Below are positions 33,753-42,016 of a DNA stretch of 48,563 bases, piece after piece. This DNA is from Polyangiaceae bacterium (lineage in GTDB: Bacteria > Myxococcota_A > Polyangia > Polyangiales > Polyangiaceae): positions 1-48,563 of the forward strand of contig WQYX01000026.1 in the NCBI GenBank assembly GCA_009781005.1, written 5' to 3'. Both the position numbers and the translations under genes were made by a program. Every line of letters starts with the position of its first letter. Positions within the stretch are counted from its first letter, which is position 1. Under the pieces are notes generated by a model that was not told where the DNA came from, did not search any database, and saw only the letters and a list, made by a program, of their open reading frames with translations.

Positions 33753-35501
33753 ATGAAGATTCAGTGTCAGTCCTGCCAGGCCAAGTACACCATCGCGGAT
33801 GAAAAGGTCGCCGGGAAGGTGGTCAAGATCCGCTGCAAGAAGTGCGGCGAAGCGATCATGATCAATGGCCACGAAATGCGTCCATCGGATGATGTTGGCA
33901 ATATGCCTGTCTACGACGAGGCAAGCCAGAGTGACGAGCAGTGGACCGTAAACGTGGCGGATGGGGATCAGCGCACGATGACGGCGCGAGAGATCGTCGC
34001 GGAGCACCGCGCCGGTACGATCAACGACGAGACGTACTGCTGGAAAGACGACATGCCCGACTGGCTTCCGCTGCGCGAGATCGAATCGCTCTACAGCGCT
34101 CTTGGAGCGCCGTCGCACGTGTCGCTGCATGACGAGGCGCAGCCCTCCAACTCCGTCCCTCCGCCGGAGATGCCAGTGCCTGCTGCAAGTGAACCAGCGG
34201 AAAGTCCGCTGTCCGGCGTCTCGCACAGCAATGGCCTGGGTGCAGGCTTTGCCGGCTCGGCTCCAACTGAAGACACGGCGCTAATCTCCGCGGGAGCACC
34301 ACCAGCAGAGGCAGCACCCGCAGCAGCCTACCCATCCGAAGCAGAGTCAGCGGCCGGAGCCGTTGCCGTCGTGGCGGCACCGGCGGCTGCACGGCGTGGC
34401 GGCGGACGTGGACAAGGTGCAGATCTTTTCGGCAACGCAGCGCACGCGGGCGGTGAGAGCGACGTGGTCGAGGCGGCCGGCGGTGTCGACGCAGCAGCCA
34501 TGGCAGCCGCACACGCGGAAAAGCTCACGGGCCAGCGCAACGAAAGCAGCGTGCTCTTCTCGCTCTCCTCGCTCACGGAGGAAAAAAAGAAGAACGCGGC
34601 GCCCGCAAGCAGCCGCACCACGGCCACCGCGGAAGGCTCGGGCCTCATCGACATTCGCGCGCTCGGCGCAAGCATGGGCGTCGACGAGAGCAAAGCCAAG
34701 GGAGACACGAAGGCACGCGTCGACGACATCATGAACTTGAGCGGCGGTGGCGCGTTTGGCGCGCCTCTCGCGGCCCCCATGCTCACGCCTTCTCCGCTGG
34801 AGGCAGCGGACCAAGCCGCCGCAAGCGGCAAGTCCAGCAAGGGATTCGCGATCCTCGGCGCGGCCGTCATCATCGCCGCCGCCATTCTCGGCGGAGTCTT
34901 TCTCGTCACACGAAACACGACGACCGCCCCCGCAACACAAACAATGGCCCCGGCCGTCACGCCAACGAACGAACCGCCGGCAGCCACGCCCGCCGCAACG
35001 GCACCCGCGGAGAACACGCCTGCACCGCCAACCACCGGCCCGGCAACCGTACCGGCGGTCCCGGGGCCGAAGCCACCTGCTCGGCCCGGCGCCGCTGCCG
35101 CCGGGCCAAAAACTGCGGCTGCGCCCGCAGCCGAAGCGCCAAGGCCACCCAGCGGATCTCCGGATCTCGCCGGTGCCATGGCGGCCGCTGCCGGTAAGCC
35201 GGCAGATGCGCCGAAGCCCGCCGCCGTCAATACAACGGCGCCGTTCAATCGCGGCGCGGCAGCGGCCGCCCTTGGAAACGTCAACGTGCAGGCGTGCAAG
35301 AAGCCCGACGGGCCAACGGGCAGCGGGCACGTCATAGTCACCTTCAACCCGGATGGCACCGTGGGCACGGCCGTCGTCGACGGCGGCCCGTTCCCTGGCA
35401 CCGCGGTGGGCGGCTGCGTCGCCGGCAAATTCCGCAGCGCCCATGTTCCGGCATTCGCGGGCGGCCCTCAGCCGGTCGGCAAGTCCTTCTCCATCAATTG
35501 A
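33753..35501 (+). CDS. AgmX/GltJ-like protein: zinc ribbon, GYF-type and TonB-like C-terminal domains
   Basis: The 582 residues begin with an MJ0042-type zinc finger (CQSCQAKYTIADEKVAGK, KIRCKKCGEA). A GYF_2-like domain follows at ~residues 63-120 (QWTVNVADGDQRTMTAREIV, CWKDDMPDWLPLREI). A long Ala/Pro-rich disordered region is interrupted by one membrane helix at ~residue 365 (GFAILGAAVIIAAAILGGVF). The C-terminal ~80 residues (NVQACKKPDGPTGSGHVIVTF to the end) form the AgmX/PglI TonB-like domain facing the periplasm. M. xanthus GltJ (AgmX) has this order and belongs to the Glt gliding complex. No other glt gene is next to it, so it may be a stand-alone paralogue. Its TGA overlaps R1f. Confidence 0.88.
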   Translation: MKIQCQSCQAKYTIADEKVAGKVVKIRCKKCGEAIMINGHEMRPSDDVGNMPVYDEASQSDEQWTVNVADGDQRTMTAREIVAEHRAGTINDETYCWKDDMPDWLPLREIESLYSALGAPSHVSLHDEAQPSNSVPPPEMPVPAASEPAESPLSGVSHSNGLGAGFAGSAPTEDTALISAGAPPAEAAPAAAYPSEAESAAGAVAVVAAPAAARRGGGRGQGADLFGNAAHAGGESDVVEAAGGVDAAAMAAAHAEKLTGQRNESSVLFSLSSLTEEKKKNAAPASSRTTATAEGSGLIDIRALGASMGVDESKAKGDTKARVDDIMNLSGGGAFGAPLAAPMLTPSPLEAADQAAASGKSSKGFAILGAAVIIAAAILGGVFLVTRNTTTAPATQTMAPAVTPTNEPPAATPAATAPAENTPAPPTTGPATVPAVPGPKPPARPGAAAAGPKTAAAPAAEAPRPPSGSPDLAGAMAAAAGKPADAPKPAAVNTTAPFNRGAAAAALGNVNVQACKKPDGPTGSGHVIVTFNPDGTVGTAVVDGGPFPGTAVGGCVAGKFRSAHVPAFAGGPQPVGKSFSIN

Positions 35502-35536
35502 GAGCGTGGAGGGCAGCCGTCGCGAGCGAATCGAGG

Positions 35537-35705
35537 CAAGGGCCTGTCCCTGAATTCGACTCCACGTCGGCGGACTCGGCGGGTTTTGGTGGTCTTCGTC
35601 GTTGCTCGTCGTCGACGTACTTCAGTACGCCTCCTCCTCGCGCCTCGAATCCCGCGCAAAACGCGCTCTCGCCGCCTCGGTCCGGAATTCAGGGACAGGC
35701 CCTTG
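35537..35705. mobile_element. 169-bp inverted-repeat element inserted in R1f
   Basis: It is bounded by 21-bp perfect inverted repeats; the outer 18 of the core read GGGCCTGTCCCTGAATTC at 35540 and its complement ends at 35702. The inside has GTACTTCAGTACGCCTCCTC and a GTCGTCGTTGC-type run, with no frame long enough for a transposase. Comparison with the uninterrupted R1e copy shows the insertion point directly. No clear target duplication is visible. It is best described as a MITE-like, non-autonomous element. Confidence 0.85.
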
Positions 35706-35770
35706 GACGGAGCGCGAGGAGCCCGCGAAAGCGTACTTGTCGTACGTGCGCAGGCACCCGAGCGCCCACC

Positions 35771-35811
35771 TGAGGTCCCGCCGCAGGCGGCCGGGCAGCG
35801 CCGAAGGCGCC
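35771..35811. repeat. 41-bp double-hairpin cassette
   Basis: It starts TGAGGTCCCGCCGCAGGCGG and ends CAGCGCCGAAGGCGCC, forming two adjacent hairpins. The same cassette occurs at 3135-3175 (complement) inside R1a and at 42756-42796 inside R3e. It is present only in some copies of each family. Confidence 0.85.
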
Positions 35812-35858
35812 GTCAAAACCGAATCGATTTCGCGCAGCAGGCTGCCCTACACGCTCTG

Positions 35859-36022
35859 AGTAGACCCCACCGCGCCGCTCGCTGCGCTCGCCGCGCGTGC
35901 TCCCCTTGGGCTGGTGCTCGTCAGGCGCGCCCAGGGAGCCGTGGCGCTGTAGGGGCGCAGCATGCTGCGCCCCTACGAAACGTGGGCGCGCCTTCCTGCG
36001 CGCCGCCAGGGGAGCCTCCGCT
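35859..36022 (-). repeat. R3 intergenic repeat, copy d, with embedded palindrome
   Basis: It begins GAGTAGACCCCACCGCGCCG and ends CGCCAGGGGAGCCTCCGC, the complement of the R3 layout, with CTCCCCTTGGGCTGGTGCTC in common with R3b. The middle is replaced by sequence holding the perfect palindrome at 35949-35976. It follows R1f almost directly, making a repeat cluster of over 500 bp. Confidence 0.6.
35949..35976. repeat. perfect 28-bp palindrome
   Basis: GTAGGGGCGCAGCA followed immediately by its exact complement. It would form a 14-bp cruciform or a hairpin with a minimal loop. GTAGGGGC...GCCCCTAC palindromes are, from memory, a recurring type of short intergenic repeat in other environmental bacteria. 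Confidence 0.9.
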
Positions 36023-36041
36023 TCCGAGTGGCGGGTTTTCG

Positions 36042-36213
36042 TCGTCGTCGCCGTCCACGATCAGGTCAACGTCAACGACTACGAATCCACGTTTCATGAG
36101 CGCTGGGCGCGAAGAGCCATCGTGTGCCCTCGTTTCGTTGACGGCGACGTGATCGTGGACGTGGTCTTTGACGGCGACGGCGACGTGAACGAATTGCACG
36201 TGTGCATTATGCA
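36042..36213. repeat. R5 GTCGTTGACGGCGACG-type repeat tract
   Basis: The left arm GTCGTCGCCGTCCACGATCA (with GGTCAACGTCAACGACTAC) is roughly inverted by the right arm (GACGGCGACGTGATCGTGGA, CGGCGACGGCGACG). It ends with TGCACGTGTGCATTATGCAC, whose palindrome GTGCATTATGCAC is nearly the same as at 25597. Frames through it give only Val/Asp alternations (VDVDVIVDGDDD), not a protein. The rest of the 35502-36231 gene-free stretch is accounted for by R1f and R3d. Confidence 0.55.
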
Positions 36214-36231
36214 CTTATCGGCACCGCAACC

Positions 36232-37455
36232 TCAACGCGCGGTGGTGAAAACCTCGCAGACGTAGACACTTCCGTCGTTGGCTTTCGCCACGCCGACCCC
36301 AAGATTCGTGTAATCTGCATGTAGCAGATTCATCCGGTGCGATGCGCTTGCGTAGAGCGCGCGGTGGGCGAGCACGATGGTGTTCGCGCGCGCTACGTTC
36401 TCGCCAACGACGCGCGGCAGCGGCCCGTTGGCTGACAATCGCGCGCGCAGGTCTCCGTCGCCGAGATCGTGCGCAACGATGCCTTTGTCGCGCATGCGCG
36501 CCGCGTGCGCGCGCGCGATGGCGTCGAGACGCCGATCACGGCGAAGGGCGGGGAGATTGTCGGCGCGTCGCAAGGCCCCGATCATGGCGGTCAGTGAGGC
36601 TTCCGCGTCGTTGCCGGAGGCAGCTTCTTCGCCTGGTGCCGCTCCAACTTCGGGCGCGGTCGGCGGCTCGACATCGGCGAAGACGCGCGCTTCGAGAAGC
36701 GGTCTCGGTCCATCGTCCAAGTCGCCGACGAGTTGCACCGTGAAGGCGCCGGGTTGGTCGAGCGCGAAGCGCGCGCGCACGGCGCCGGTCTGTGTGTTGA
36801 CCGCGGTTGGTACGGTGCGCGGTGCGCCGCGCGGACCGAGCACGATGAACGTGGCCCCGTGCAACGGGACGTGCGCGCGCGCGTCGAACGACAACCACTG
36901 CCCGGTGCGCGCGCGCACCGGCAACGGCGCAAGATCAGCAAGAACGTCGACCACGATGCCGACGAAGATCTCGCCACCGTCGGGCGTGCGCGCAAAGGCC
37001 ACGCCGCAGGACGTGGACTGTCCGCGTCGCGAAGACACGGCTGCGCGAAGTGCGCCGAGCTTCGTGACGAGATCGTTGTCGTCGAGTGGGGCCTTGCCGC
37101 TCGCGAAGAGAACGCGCGGGCTCATATGGGGCTCGCCCGCGCTGCGAAGCATCGACGTGACCGCGTCGATGTCGGGAGCGCCGAGGCCGCGTGCGCGCGT
37201 CGTCGCGATCTCGCGCGCAACGCTCATGATCGCCGCGTCGTTCGTTCCGCATGCCTTGACGAGCGAGCCCACGCGTGAATCGTCCGCCCCTTGCGCGGCG
37301 GGCCACGGTGACTGCGTGACGGCAGCCCATGCCTCACGCGGTTCCGCGTTACGTACATCTTGCACCGATCGATCCGCGTTGGAGCGGACCGATTCAGGAG
37401 CGCACGCCGTGCACGCAAGCAACCCCGCGCACGAGAGATATCGAACACGCATCAC
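36232..37455 (-). CDS. CAP (SCP/PR1-like) domain lipoprotein
   Basis: The 407 residues begin MMRVRYLSCAGLLACTACAP, a lipoprotein signal. The middle (~residues 60-270) is a domain I cannot name, with a predicted beta-rich section (RTGQWLSFDARAHVPLHGAT) and an Ala/Glu linker. The C-terminal ~130 residues are a CAP domain: NLPALRRDRRLDAIARAHAA, VGENVARANTIVLAHRALYA, SHRMNLLHADYTNLGVGVA, VYVCEVFTTAR, with conserved His/Glu positions. Bacterial CAP proteins are extracytoplasmic and of uncertain activity. It lies between the repeat cluster and the second OmpA gene, on the same strand as the latter. Confidence 0.85.
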   Translation of the reverse strand: MMRVRYLSCAGLLACTACAPESVRSNADRSVQDVRNAEPREAWAAVTQSPWPAAQGADDSRVGSLVKACGTNDAAIMSVAREIATTRARGLGAPDIDAVTSMLRSAGEPHMSPRVLFASGKAPLDDNDLVTKLGALRAAVSSRRGQSTSCGVAFARTPDGGEIFVGIVVDVLADLAPLPVRARTGQWLSFDARAHVPLHGATFIVLGPRGAPRTVPTAVNTQTGAVRARFALDQPGAFTVQLVGDLDDGPRPLLEARVFADVEPPTAPEVGAAPGEEAASGNDAEASLTAMIGALRRADNLPALRRDRRLDAIARAHAARMRDKGIVAHDLGDGDLRARLSANGPLPRVVGENVARANTIVLAHRALYASASHRMNLLHADYTNLGVGVAKANDGSVYVCEVFTTAR

Positions 37456-37592
37456 GCTCTCGGTTTACGGCCGGCAATCCCGCGCGCATTCGCGAGCAGC
37501 CATCTTCGCTCGTTTCTGTGTCCCAAAGCGAGACCGACGCGGAGCCCCAAGAGGAACGCCGCGCCAGTCGCAAGAGCGAGCGTTACTCCCAC

Positions 37593-39302
37593 TTACTGCT
37601 CTTGGGAGACGATCTTGAAGTCGACGCGCCGGTTCTTTGCGCGACCTTGCTCGGTTGCGTTGCTCTCGATGGGGCGCTCGAGACCGTAGCCGTGCGCTTC
37701 GAGCCGGTCGCTTTCGACGCCATGCTGAACGAGCCACTGCATGACGGAATCGGCGCGACCCTGCGACAGCTTCTTGTTCATGGCGGCGCCACCACGATTG
37801 TCCGTGTGGCCTTCGATGCTCAGGCGCTTGATGCTCCTGTTCGCCCTGAGCAACGTCGCGATCTCTTCCAGCATGGGATAGCTGTCCGGAAGGATCGCCG
37901 TCGAACCCGTTGCAAAGTGCACCTGTTGCAGAACGTGCACGACGCTGCCCTCGACCTTGATGAGCGTTGGGCAACCGTTCTTCGCCGGGTCCGGATTCCT
38001 CGGACCCGGCTCCTTCGGGCACGCATCCTCCGCGTCGGGGATGCCGTCGTTGTCCGTGTCCGGCGGAGGCTCCTTCGGCATCGGGCAGCCGTCCTCCGGA
38101 TCGGGACCCAAATGATCCTCGGGCTCGTTCGGACACGCGTCGATGTCGTCCGGGATCCCGTCGCCGTCGCGATCCCCCACGTGCTCGGCGCGCCAACGCG
38201 CACGCGTCTCCAATTTTCGTTCGGGGGACGTCGCGGTCGAATCCAGGATGGGCACGTACGCGCCGAGAAGAGCCACGCCGCGAAAATCCGGCGCGCCGTA
38301 GCCGTTCAAGATGCGCGTTCCCGCACCCACGCCAACCCACCAGTGATCCGCCGGACCGAAACGCATGCGGCCTTCGACCTGCCACTCGATGGGCGTATTG
38401 CGTTTCGTGAAGAAGGTATCGCCAATCACGCTGTCGTTCTCGATCCCGGTCTGACCGAAGATGGTGGCGCCAACACGATATTTGCCCTGCTGAAATGGAA
38501 CGAATGCGCCAACCGCCCAACGCCACTCGTTGCCGATGCCGAGTCCGGATCCGCCCGCCGGATCGTTGATGACGCGGCGCGGGCGAAACACGACTCCGGT
38601 GTTCGCAACGAGCGTGATCCATCGGATCGTGTGCTCGCCGGTCAACATGACCATCGCGCCCACGTTGCCGTCGCCGCCGAGATCGTACCTCGTGCCGGAG
38701 GGCGCGAAGATCGAAACCTGAGCACCGAATGCCGACTTGCGATCGTCCGAGCGCAAGAGGGTGCCGCGCAGATCGAAGCGAAGGTCCGAAGCAGTTGGCC
38801 CGCCCGTCGTGACGTAAGTTGTTCTGGCTTGACCGATGCCCTGGACACTGCCGGCGCCGTAATTCGGATTCTCTCCGGTCTGCAGCGGCGCCCACGGGAA
38901 GGTGACTCCGAGCGTTGCGCGATCGAGAATCTGAAAACCCGCGCTTCCATACACGGTGAGCTGGTCTTGAATGACGCTCGAACGACTCGTGCGCGCGAGA
39001 ATCGCGTTGTCGGTCGTGATGTTTCGCACGCGCAGCGGCCGCAGCGAATAACCGAGCGCGAGCTGCCCATAGAAGATGTTGCGCTGGTTGGTCACCGGAC
39101 GAAAGAGCGCGACGCCGTCTTCCGGCGCACCCGGGACCTCGAGGCGATCGAGGTGGAACGTCTTCTGCTGCGCGTGCGCGAATTCGGGTACCGCAAGCCC
39201 GCTGGCGCACACGATCGCCCCCGTGAGGATGCGACGAAAAGCGCGCGCCAAAACCCATGACGAGCGGCCATGACCGAGAACAAATTTTTCGTTCATTTCC
39301 AA
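37593..39302 (-). CDS. OmpA-family outer membrane protein with two type-3 repeats
   Basis: The 569 residues (567 from ATG 39296) have a signal peptide ending EFAHAQQ. A barrel-like region spans ~residues 60-370 with aromatic-rich strands. Two thrombospondin type-3 repeats follow (GDRDGDGIPDDIDACPNEP and TDNDGIPDAEDACPKEPGP), then a C-terminal OmpA domain (VHFATGSTAILPDSYPMLEEI, IEGHTDNRGGAAMNKKLSQG, RADSVMQWLVQHGVE, GRAKNRRVDFKI). It probably anchors the outer membrane to peptidoglycan. The order matches the protein at 29792 but the type-3 repeats here have diverged, so the two are paralogues. It diverges from rpmH. Confidence 0.9.
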   Translation of the reverse strand: MEMNEKFVLGHGRSSWVLARAFRRILTGAIVCASGLAVPEFAHAQQKTFHLDRLEVPGAPEDGVALFRPVTNQRNIFYGQLALGYSLRPLRVRNITTDNAILARTSRSSVIQDQLTVYGSAGFQILDRATLGVTFPWAPLQTGENPNYGAGSVQGIGQARTTYVTTGGPTASDLRFDLRGTLLRSDDRKSAFGAQVSIFAPSGTRYDLGGDGNVGAMVMLTGEHTIRWITLVANTGVVFRPRRVINDPAGGSGLGIGNEWRWAVGAFVPFQQGKYRVGATIFGQTGIENDSVIGDTFFTKRNTPIEWQVEGRMRFGPADHWWVGVGAGTRILNGYGAPDFRGVALLGAYVPILDSTATSPERKLETRARWRAEHVGDRDGDGIPDDIDACPNEPEDHLGPDPEDGCPMPKEPPPDTDNDGIPDAEDACPKEPGPRNPDPAKNGCPTLIKVEGSVVHVLQQVHFATGSTAILPDSYPMLEEIATLLRANRSIKRLSIEGHTDNRGGAAMNKKLSQGRADSVMQWLVQHGVESDRLEAHGYGLERPIESNATEQGRAKNRRVDFKIVSQEQ

Positions 39303-39438
39303 GGGCTTTTCAGGTTCAGCGATTTCGATCGAGCGTACTCGGCAAGGTACGCCGCGCGAAAGAGGAAAGCGCGCGCCGACGTGCGCTGAGATTCTTGCCC
39401 GAGGAGCTCTTGACAGAGGACCGTAAAGGTGGTCCTTT

Positions 39439-39609
39439 ATGCGGCCCGTTATGGCAAAGCCGAAGCGCCCTTTTCAGCCCCACAACACACGCCGTCTTCG
39501 CACGCACGGCTTTCTCGCGCGCATGTCGACGCGTGGCGGCGCGAAGGTCCTTGCAAACCGCCGTCGCAAGGGGCGCAAGCGCCTCGCGGTGTCGATCTAC
39601 AAAAAGTAG
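39439..39609 (+). CDS. rpmH: 50S ribosomal protein L34
   Basis: The L34 core is [20 protein letters not shown] followed by [20 protein letters not shown], with a short C-terminal extension AVSIYKK. Two starts are possible: ATG 39451 (52 residues, MAKPKRP, closest to the family) and ATG 39439 ([11 protein letters not shown], 56 residues). AAAGGTGG lies six bases before 39439, so the longer form is given. This Shine-Dalgarno sits in the loop and right arm of a small stem AGGACC/GGTCCT (39417-39436), which could limit initiation. It heads the rpmH-rnpA-yidD-yidC-jag cluster; TAG and the rnpA GTG share a base. Confidence 0.95.
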   Translation: MRPVMAKPKRPFQPHNTRRLRTHGFLARMSTRGGAKVLANRRRKGRKRLAVSIYKK

Positions 39610-40025
39610 TGAGGCGTCCGGCCTTCGCTTTTGGTGCTGAACGGCGCATCTTGCGGCGAAGCGATTTTTTGCGCGTTCAGGCAGAAGGCGAGCGGGCGAT
39701 GACTCCGCATTTCGTTTTGCTCGTAGCAGCACGCGCTTGTTCGGGCGATGCCTCGAATCGCACTTCGTGCGGGCCACGTCTTGGCGTGGTCGTCACGAAG
39801 AAGATCGGTCATGCTCCTGCGCGCAGCCGCGTCAAGCGACTTTGCCGCGAGTGTTTTCGGCAGTGGCCCCACTTCGTGCCGGACGGCATCGAGCTCGTCG
39901 TGATTGCACGCGCGGGCGCCAATGAACTTGGCCTGGGCGACGTTCGGGACGAATGGGCGCGCGCCCGGCCGGTCGTGCTGCGGCGATGTTCGTCCTTGCG
40001 AAAATCCGTGGAGAATACACGTTGA
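39609..40025 (+). CDS. rnpA: ribonuclease P protein component
   Basis: GTG 39609 overlaps the rpmH stop (TAGTG), giving 138 residues, somewhat longer than the usual ~120. The fold begins RILRRSDFLRVQAEGERA, then RLGVVVTKKIGHAPARSRVK and RLCRECFRQWP. The RNR signature (RNRxKRxxRExFR) here reads RSRVKRLCRECFR, so the Asn is Ser. The rest of the basic helix is kept. It assists the RNase P RNA in tRNA 5' processing. The RNA itself is not in the window. Confidence 0.95.
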   Translation: MRRPAFAFGAERRILRRSDFLRVQAEGERAMTPHFVLLVAARACSGDASNRTSCGPRLGVVVTKKIGHAPARSRVKRLCRECFRQWPHFVPDGIELVVIARAGANELGLGDVRDEWARARPVVLRRCSSLRKSVENTR

Positions 40026-40045
40026 TCGAACGCCGCACGAGTCCC

Positions 40046-40264
40046 ATGGCGCGCATGCTGATGAGCCTCGTCCGGCTCTATCAGCTCGCGGTATCGCCGT
40101 TGCTCGGTCGAACGTGCAGGTTCGAGCCGTCGTGTTCGCGCTATGCCATGGCGTGCCTCGGCGTGCACGGCGCCTTTCGTGGCAGCTTGCTTTCGCTGAG
40201 ACGCCTGTGTAAGTGCCACCCATTTCATCCGGGCGGATACGACCCGCCACCTGGGCCTCGCTGA
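40046..40264 (+). CDS. yidD: membrane protein insertion efficiency factor YidD
   Basis: From ATG 40046 it is 72 residues; TTG 40022, overlapping the rnpA stop, would add eight. YidD signature: LVRLYQLAVSPLLGRTCRFEPSCSRYA, then RRLCKCHPFHPGGYDPPPG. Conserved cysteines lie in CRFEPSCS and in CKCHPF. It is a small amphipathic protein at the inner membrane that aids YidC-dependent insertion. Its position between rnpA and yidC is the conserved one. Confidence 0.95.
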   Translation: MARMLMSLVRLYQLAVSPLLGRTCRFEPSCSRYAMACLGVHGAFRGSLLSLRRLCKCHPFHPGGYDPPPGPR

Positions 40265-40309
40265 GGTCACCCTCACTCCCGAAACGGCCCAAGCCGAAAG
40301 AAGCGCCGA

Positions 40310-42016
40310 ATGAATCGAAGCAGTGTCCTGCGCTGGGTCGTCATTGCCGCGGCCGCCATCCTCATCTGGAAGTTCGTTCTCCCGAAGTTCACGGGCACGA
40401 GCGACAAAGGCCAAGTGCTCCCGCCGGAGACGTACGCGGACGCGCCGAACTTCGTGCCCGACGTCATCGATCCGCCCGCCTCGCCGAACCAACCAAACGC
40501 GCCGGCCGACGGCGAGACCTGCACGATCCACGGCAATCGATACGAAGCCGTGTTTGCCTCACGCGGCGCAGGTCTGACGCATCTGTTCCTGCGCGACCCG
40601 CAGTATGCCGCAGGCGTCAACGGGTTCGATCTGTCGACCACACCGGACGTGGAGCGATGGCGCAACCTGCGCACGCTCTTCCGCGGTCCCGACGCCGGGG
40701 ATCAAGTCAAGTACGACCGCTTCGTGTGGAAGCTCGAGTCGCAGGCGAGCGAGAAGGGTTGCACCTTCAGCTACGAGGACGACACGGTTCGCATCGTCAA
40801 GGCGATCACGCCGAGCACGCGCCCGTTCGAGCTCGACATCGCAACGACCATCACGAACCTCGCGAGTGCGCCGAAGCGGCATCGCTTCTCCATGGGGACG
40901 TACGCGTTCCGTCGCCATGCCGAGATGAAAGGCAGCCTCGGACGCGTTTCGCCATTTCAGACTGAGCTCTCGTGCGCTGCGGGCAGCGAAGTTTTGCGCA
41001 AGAGCAAGGATGATTTCAAAGCCGGATCGATCACGGTTGCAGGAGCCGATCGCTACGCTGCCGTCACGAGCCACTACTTCGCGCAGGCGCTGATGCCGCG
41101 TCCCGGCGAGGGCGCTGCCGCGGACGCACCAACGTGCGAGATCCTCGCCGAAGAGTGGCTCGAACCGGGCCAGGCGCACGACGCCGACGACGCGGCAACG
41201 GTGTTTCACGCAAAACTCGTGTATCCTGCAAGGGAGCTCGCGCCGCAAGCGTCCGTGACCTATCATCAGGGCGCCTTCTTCGGTCCGAAGGAGCGCGACG
41301 TTCTCGCGAAGGCAGGCGACGGACACGCCAAACTCGGCGACGTCATCAACCTCGGGTTCTTCTCTCCGGTCGCCAAATTTCTCGTCGGCGTTCTCATCTT
41401 CTTCCACGACAACATCACGTTCGGCAACTGGGGCATCGCGATCATCTTGATGACCGTATGCCTCCGGCTTCTGCTCTTCCCGCTCACGCTCAAGTCCATC
41501 AAGACGACGATCGCGATGCGCCGCCTCAAGCCCGAGGTGGACGCGCTGAACGAAAAGTTCAAGGACGACGCCCAGGCGAAGAACCTCGCCATGATGGAGC
41601 TCTGGAAGAAGAACGGCGTGAACCCGTTTGGCGGCTGTCTCCCGCAGCTCGTTCAGATGCCCGTCTGGTTTGCGATGTACACCACGCTTCAGACGGCCGT
41701 GGAGATGTATCATACACGGTTCTTGTGGTTCACCGACCTGTCGGCGCCGGACAAGTTCTACGTTCTGCCGCTCTTGCTCGGCGTGTTCATGATCGTCCAG
41801 CAGCGCATCGTCCCGCAGCAGGGCATGGATCCCATGCAGCAGAAGATGATGATGTACATGATGCCGGCGGTCTTCACCTTTATGATGCTCTTTCTCCCTG
41901 CAGCGCTCGGCGTTTACATGCTGACGAACAGCATTCTCGGCATCGCCCAGCAGCTCATCGTGGAACGCATCGCTCCCCGTTCGAACAGCTCCATCACCGT
42001 GAAGGCCAAAGAATGA
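40310..42016 (+). CDS. yidC: membrane protein insertase YidC
   Basis: The 568 residues match the Gram-negative form. TM1 lies at residues ~7-23 (LRWVVIAAAAILIWKFVLP). A large periplasmic P1 domain (~30-340) follows, then the insertase core: NWGIAIILMTVCLRLLLFPL, a cytoplasmic helical hairpin (IAMRRLKPEVDALNEKFKDD), GVNPFGGCLPQLVQMPVWFA, and the final helices FTFMMLFLPAALGVYMLTN. P1 has an acidic Pro-rich linker after TM1. It inserts and folds inner-membrane proteins with or without Sec. The stop overlaps the jag start by 4 bp (ATGA). Confidence 0.97.
   Translation: MNRSSVLRWVVIAAAAILIWKFVLPKFTGTSDKGQVLPPETYADAPNFVPDVIDPPASPNQPNAPADGETCTIHGNRYEAVFASRGAGLTHLFLRDPQYAAGVNGFDLSTTPDVERWRNLRTLFRGPDAGDQVKYDRFVWKLESQASEKGCTFSYEDDTVRIVKAITPSTRPFELDIATTITNLASAPKRHRFSMGTYAFRRHAEMKGSLGRVSPFQTELSCAAGSEVLRKSKDDFKAGSITVAGADRYAAVTSHYFAQALMPRPGEGAAADAPTCEILAEEWLEPGQAHDADDAATVFHAKLVYPARELAPQASVTYHQGAFFGPKERDVLAKAGDGHAKLGDVINLGFFSPVAKFLVGVLIFFHDNITFGNWGIAIILMTVCLRLLLFPLTLKSIKTTIAMRRLKPEVDALNEKFKDDAQAKNLAMMELWKKNGVNPFGGCLPQLVQMPVWFAMYTTLQTAVEMYHTRFLWFTDLSAPDKFYVLPLLLGVFMIVQQRIVPQQGMDPMQQKMMMYMMPAVFTFMMLFLPAALGVYMLTNSILGIAQQLIVERIAPRSNSSITVKAKE

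Larger units (their letters stand above)
35501..35857 (-). repeat. R1 intergenic repeat, copy f, interrupted by another element
   Basis: It starts AGAGCGTGGAGGGCAGCCGT on the TGA of the AgmX-like gene and ends AGGCTGCCCTACACGCTCT. About 36 bp in, the R1 sequence breaks off at ...CGAATCGAGG and resumes after 35705 as ACGGAGCGCGAGGAGCC. It also carries the 41-bp cassette at 35771-35811, at the place equivalent to copy a. Confidence 0.88.

Noticed and set aside
36042-36213. Coding interpretation of the Val/Asp-alternating frames in R5
   Set aside because: Both strands give repetitive VDVDGD-type readings driven by GTCGAC-like periodicity, with no start signal and no support from neighbours.
39410-39438. 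Sigma-70 promoter with TTGACA directly before rpmH
   Set aside because: TTGACA at 39410 has no -10 at the right distance (TCCTTT at 39433), which would also abut the start codon.
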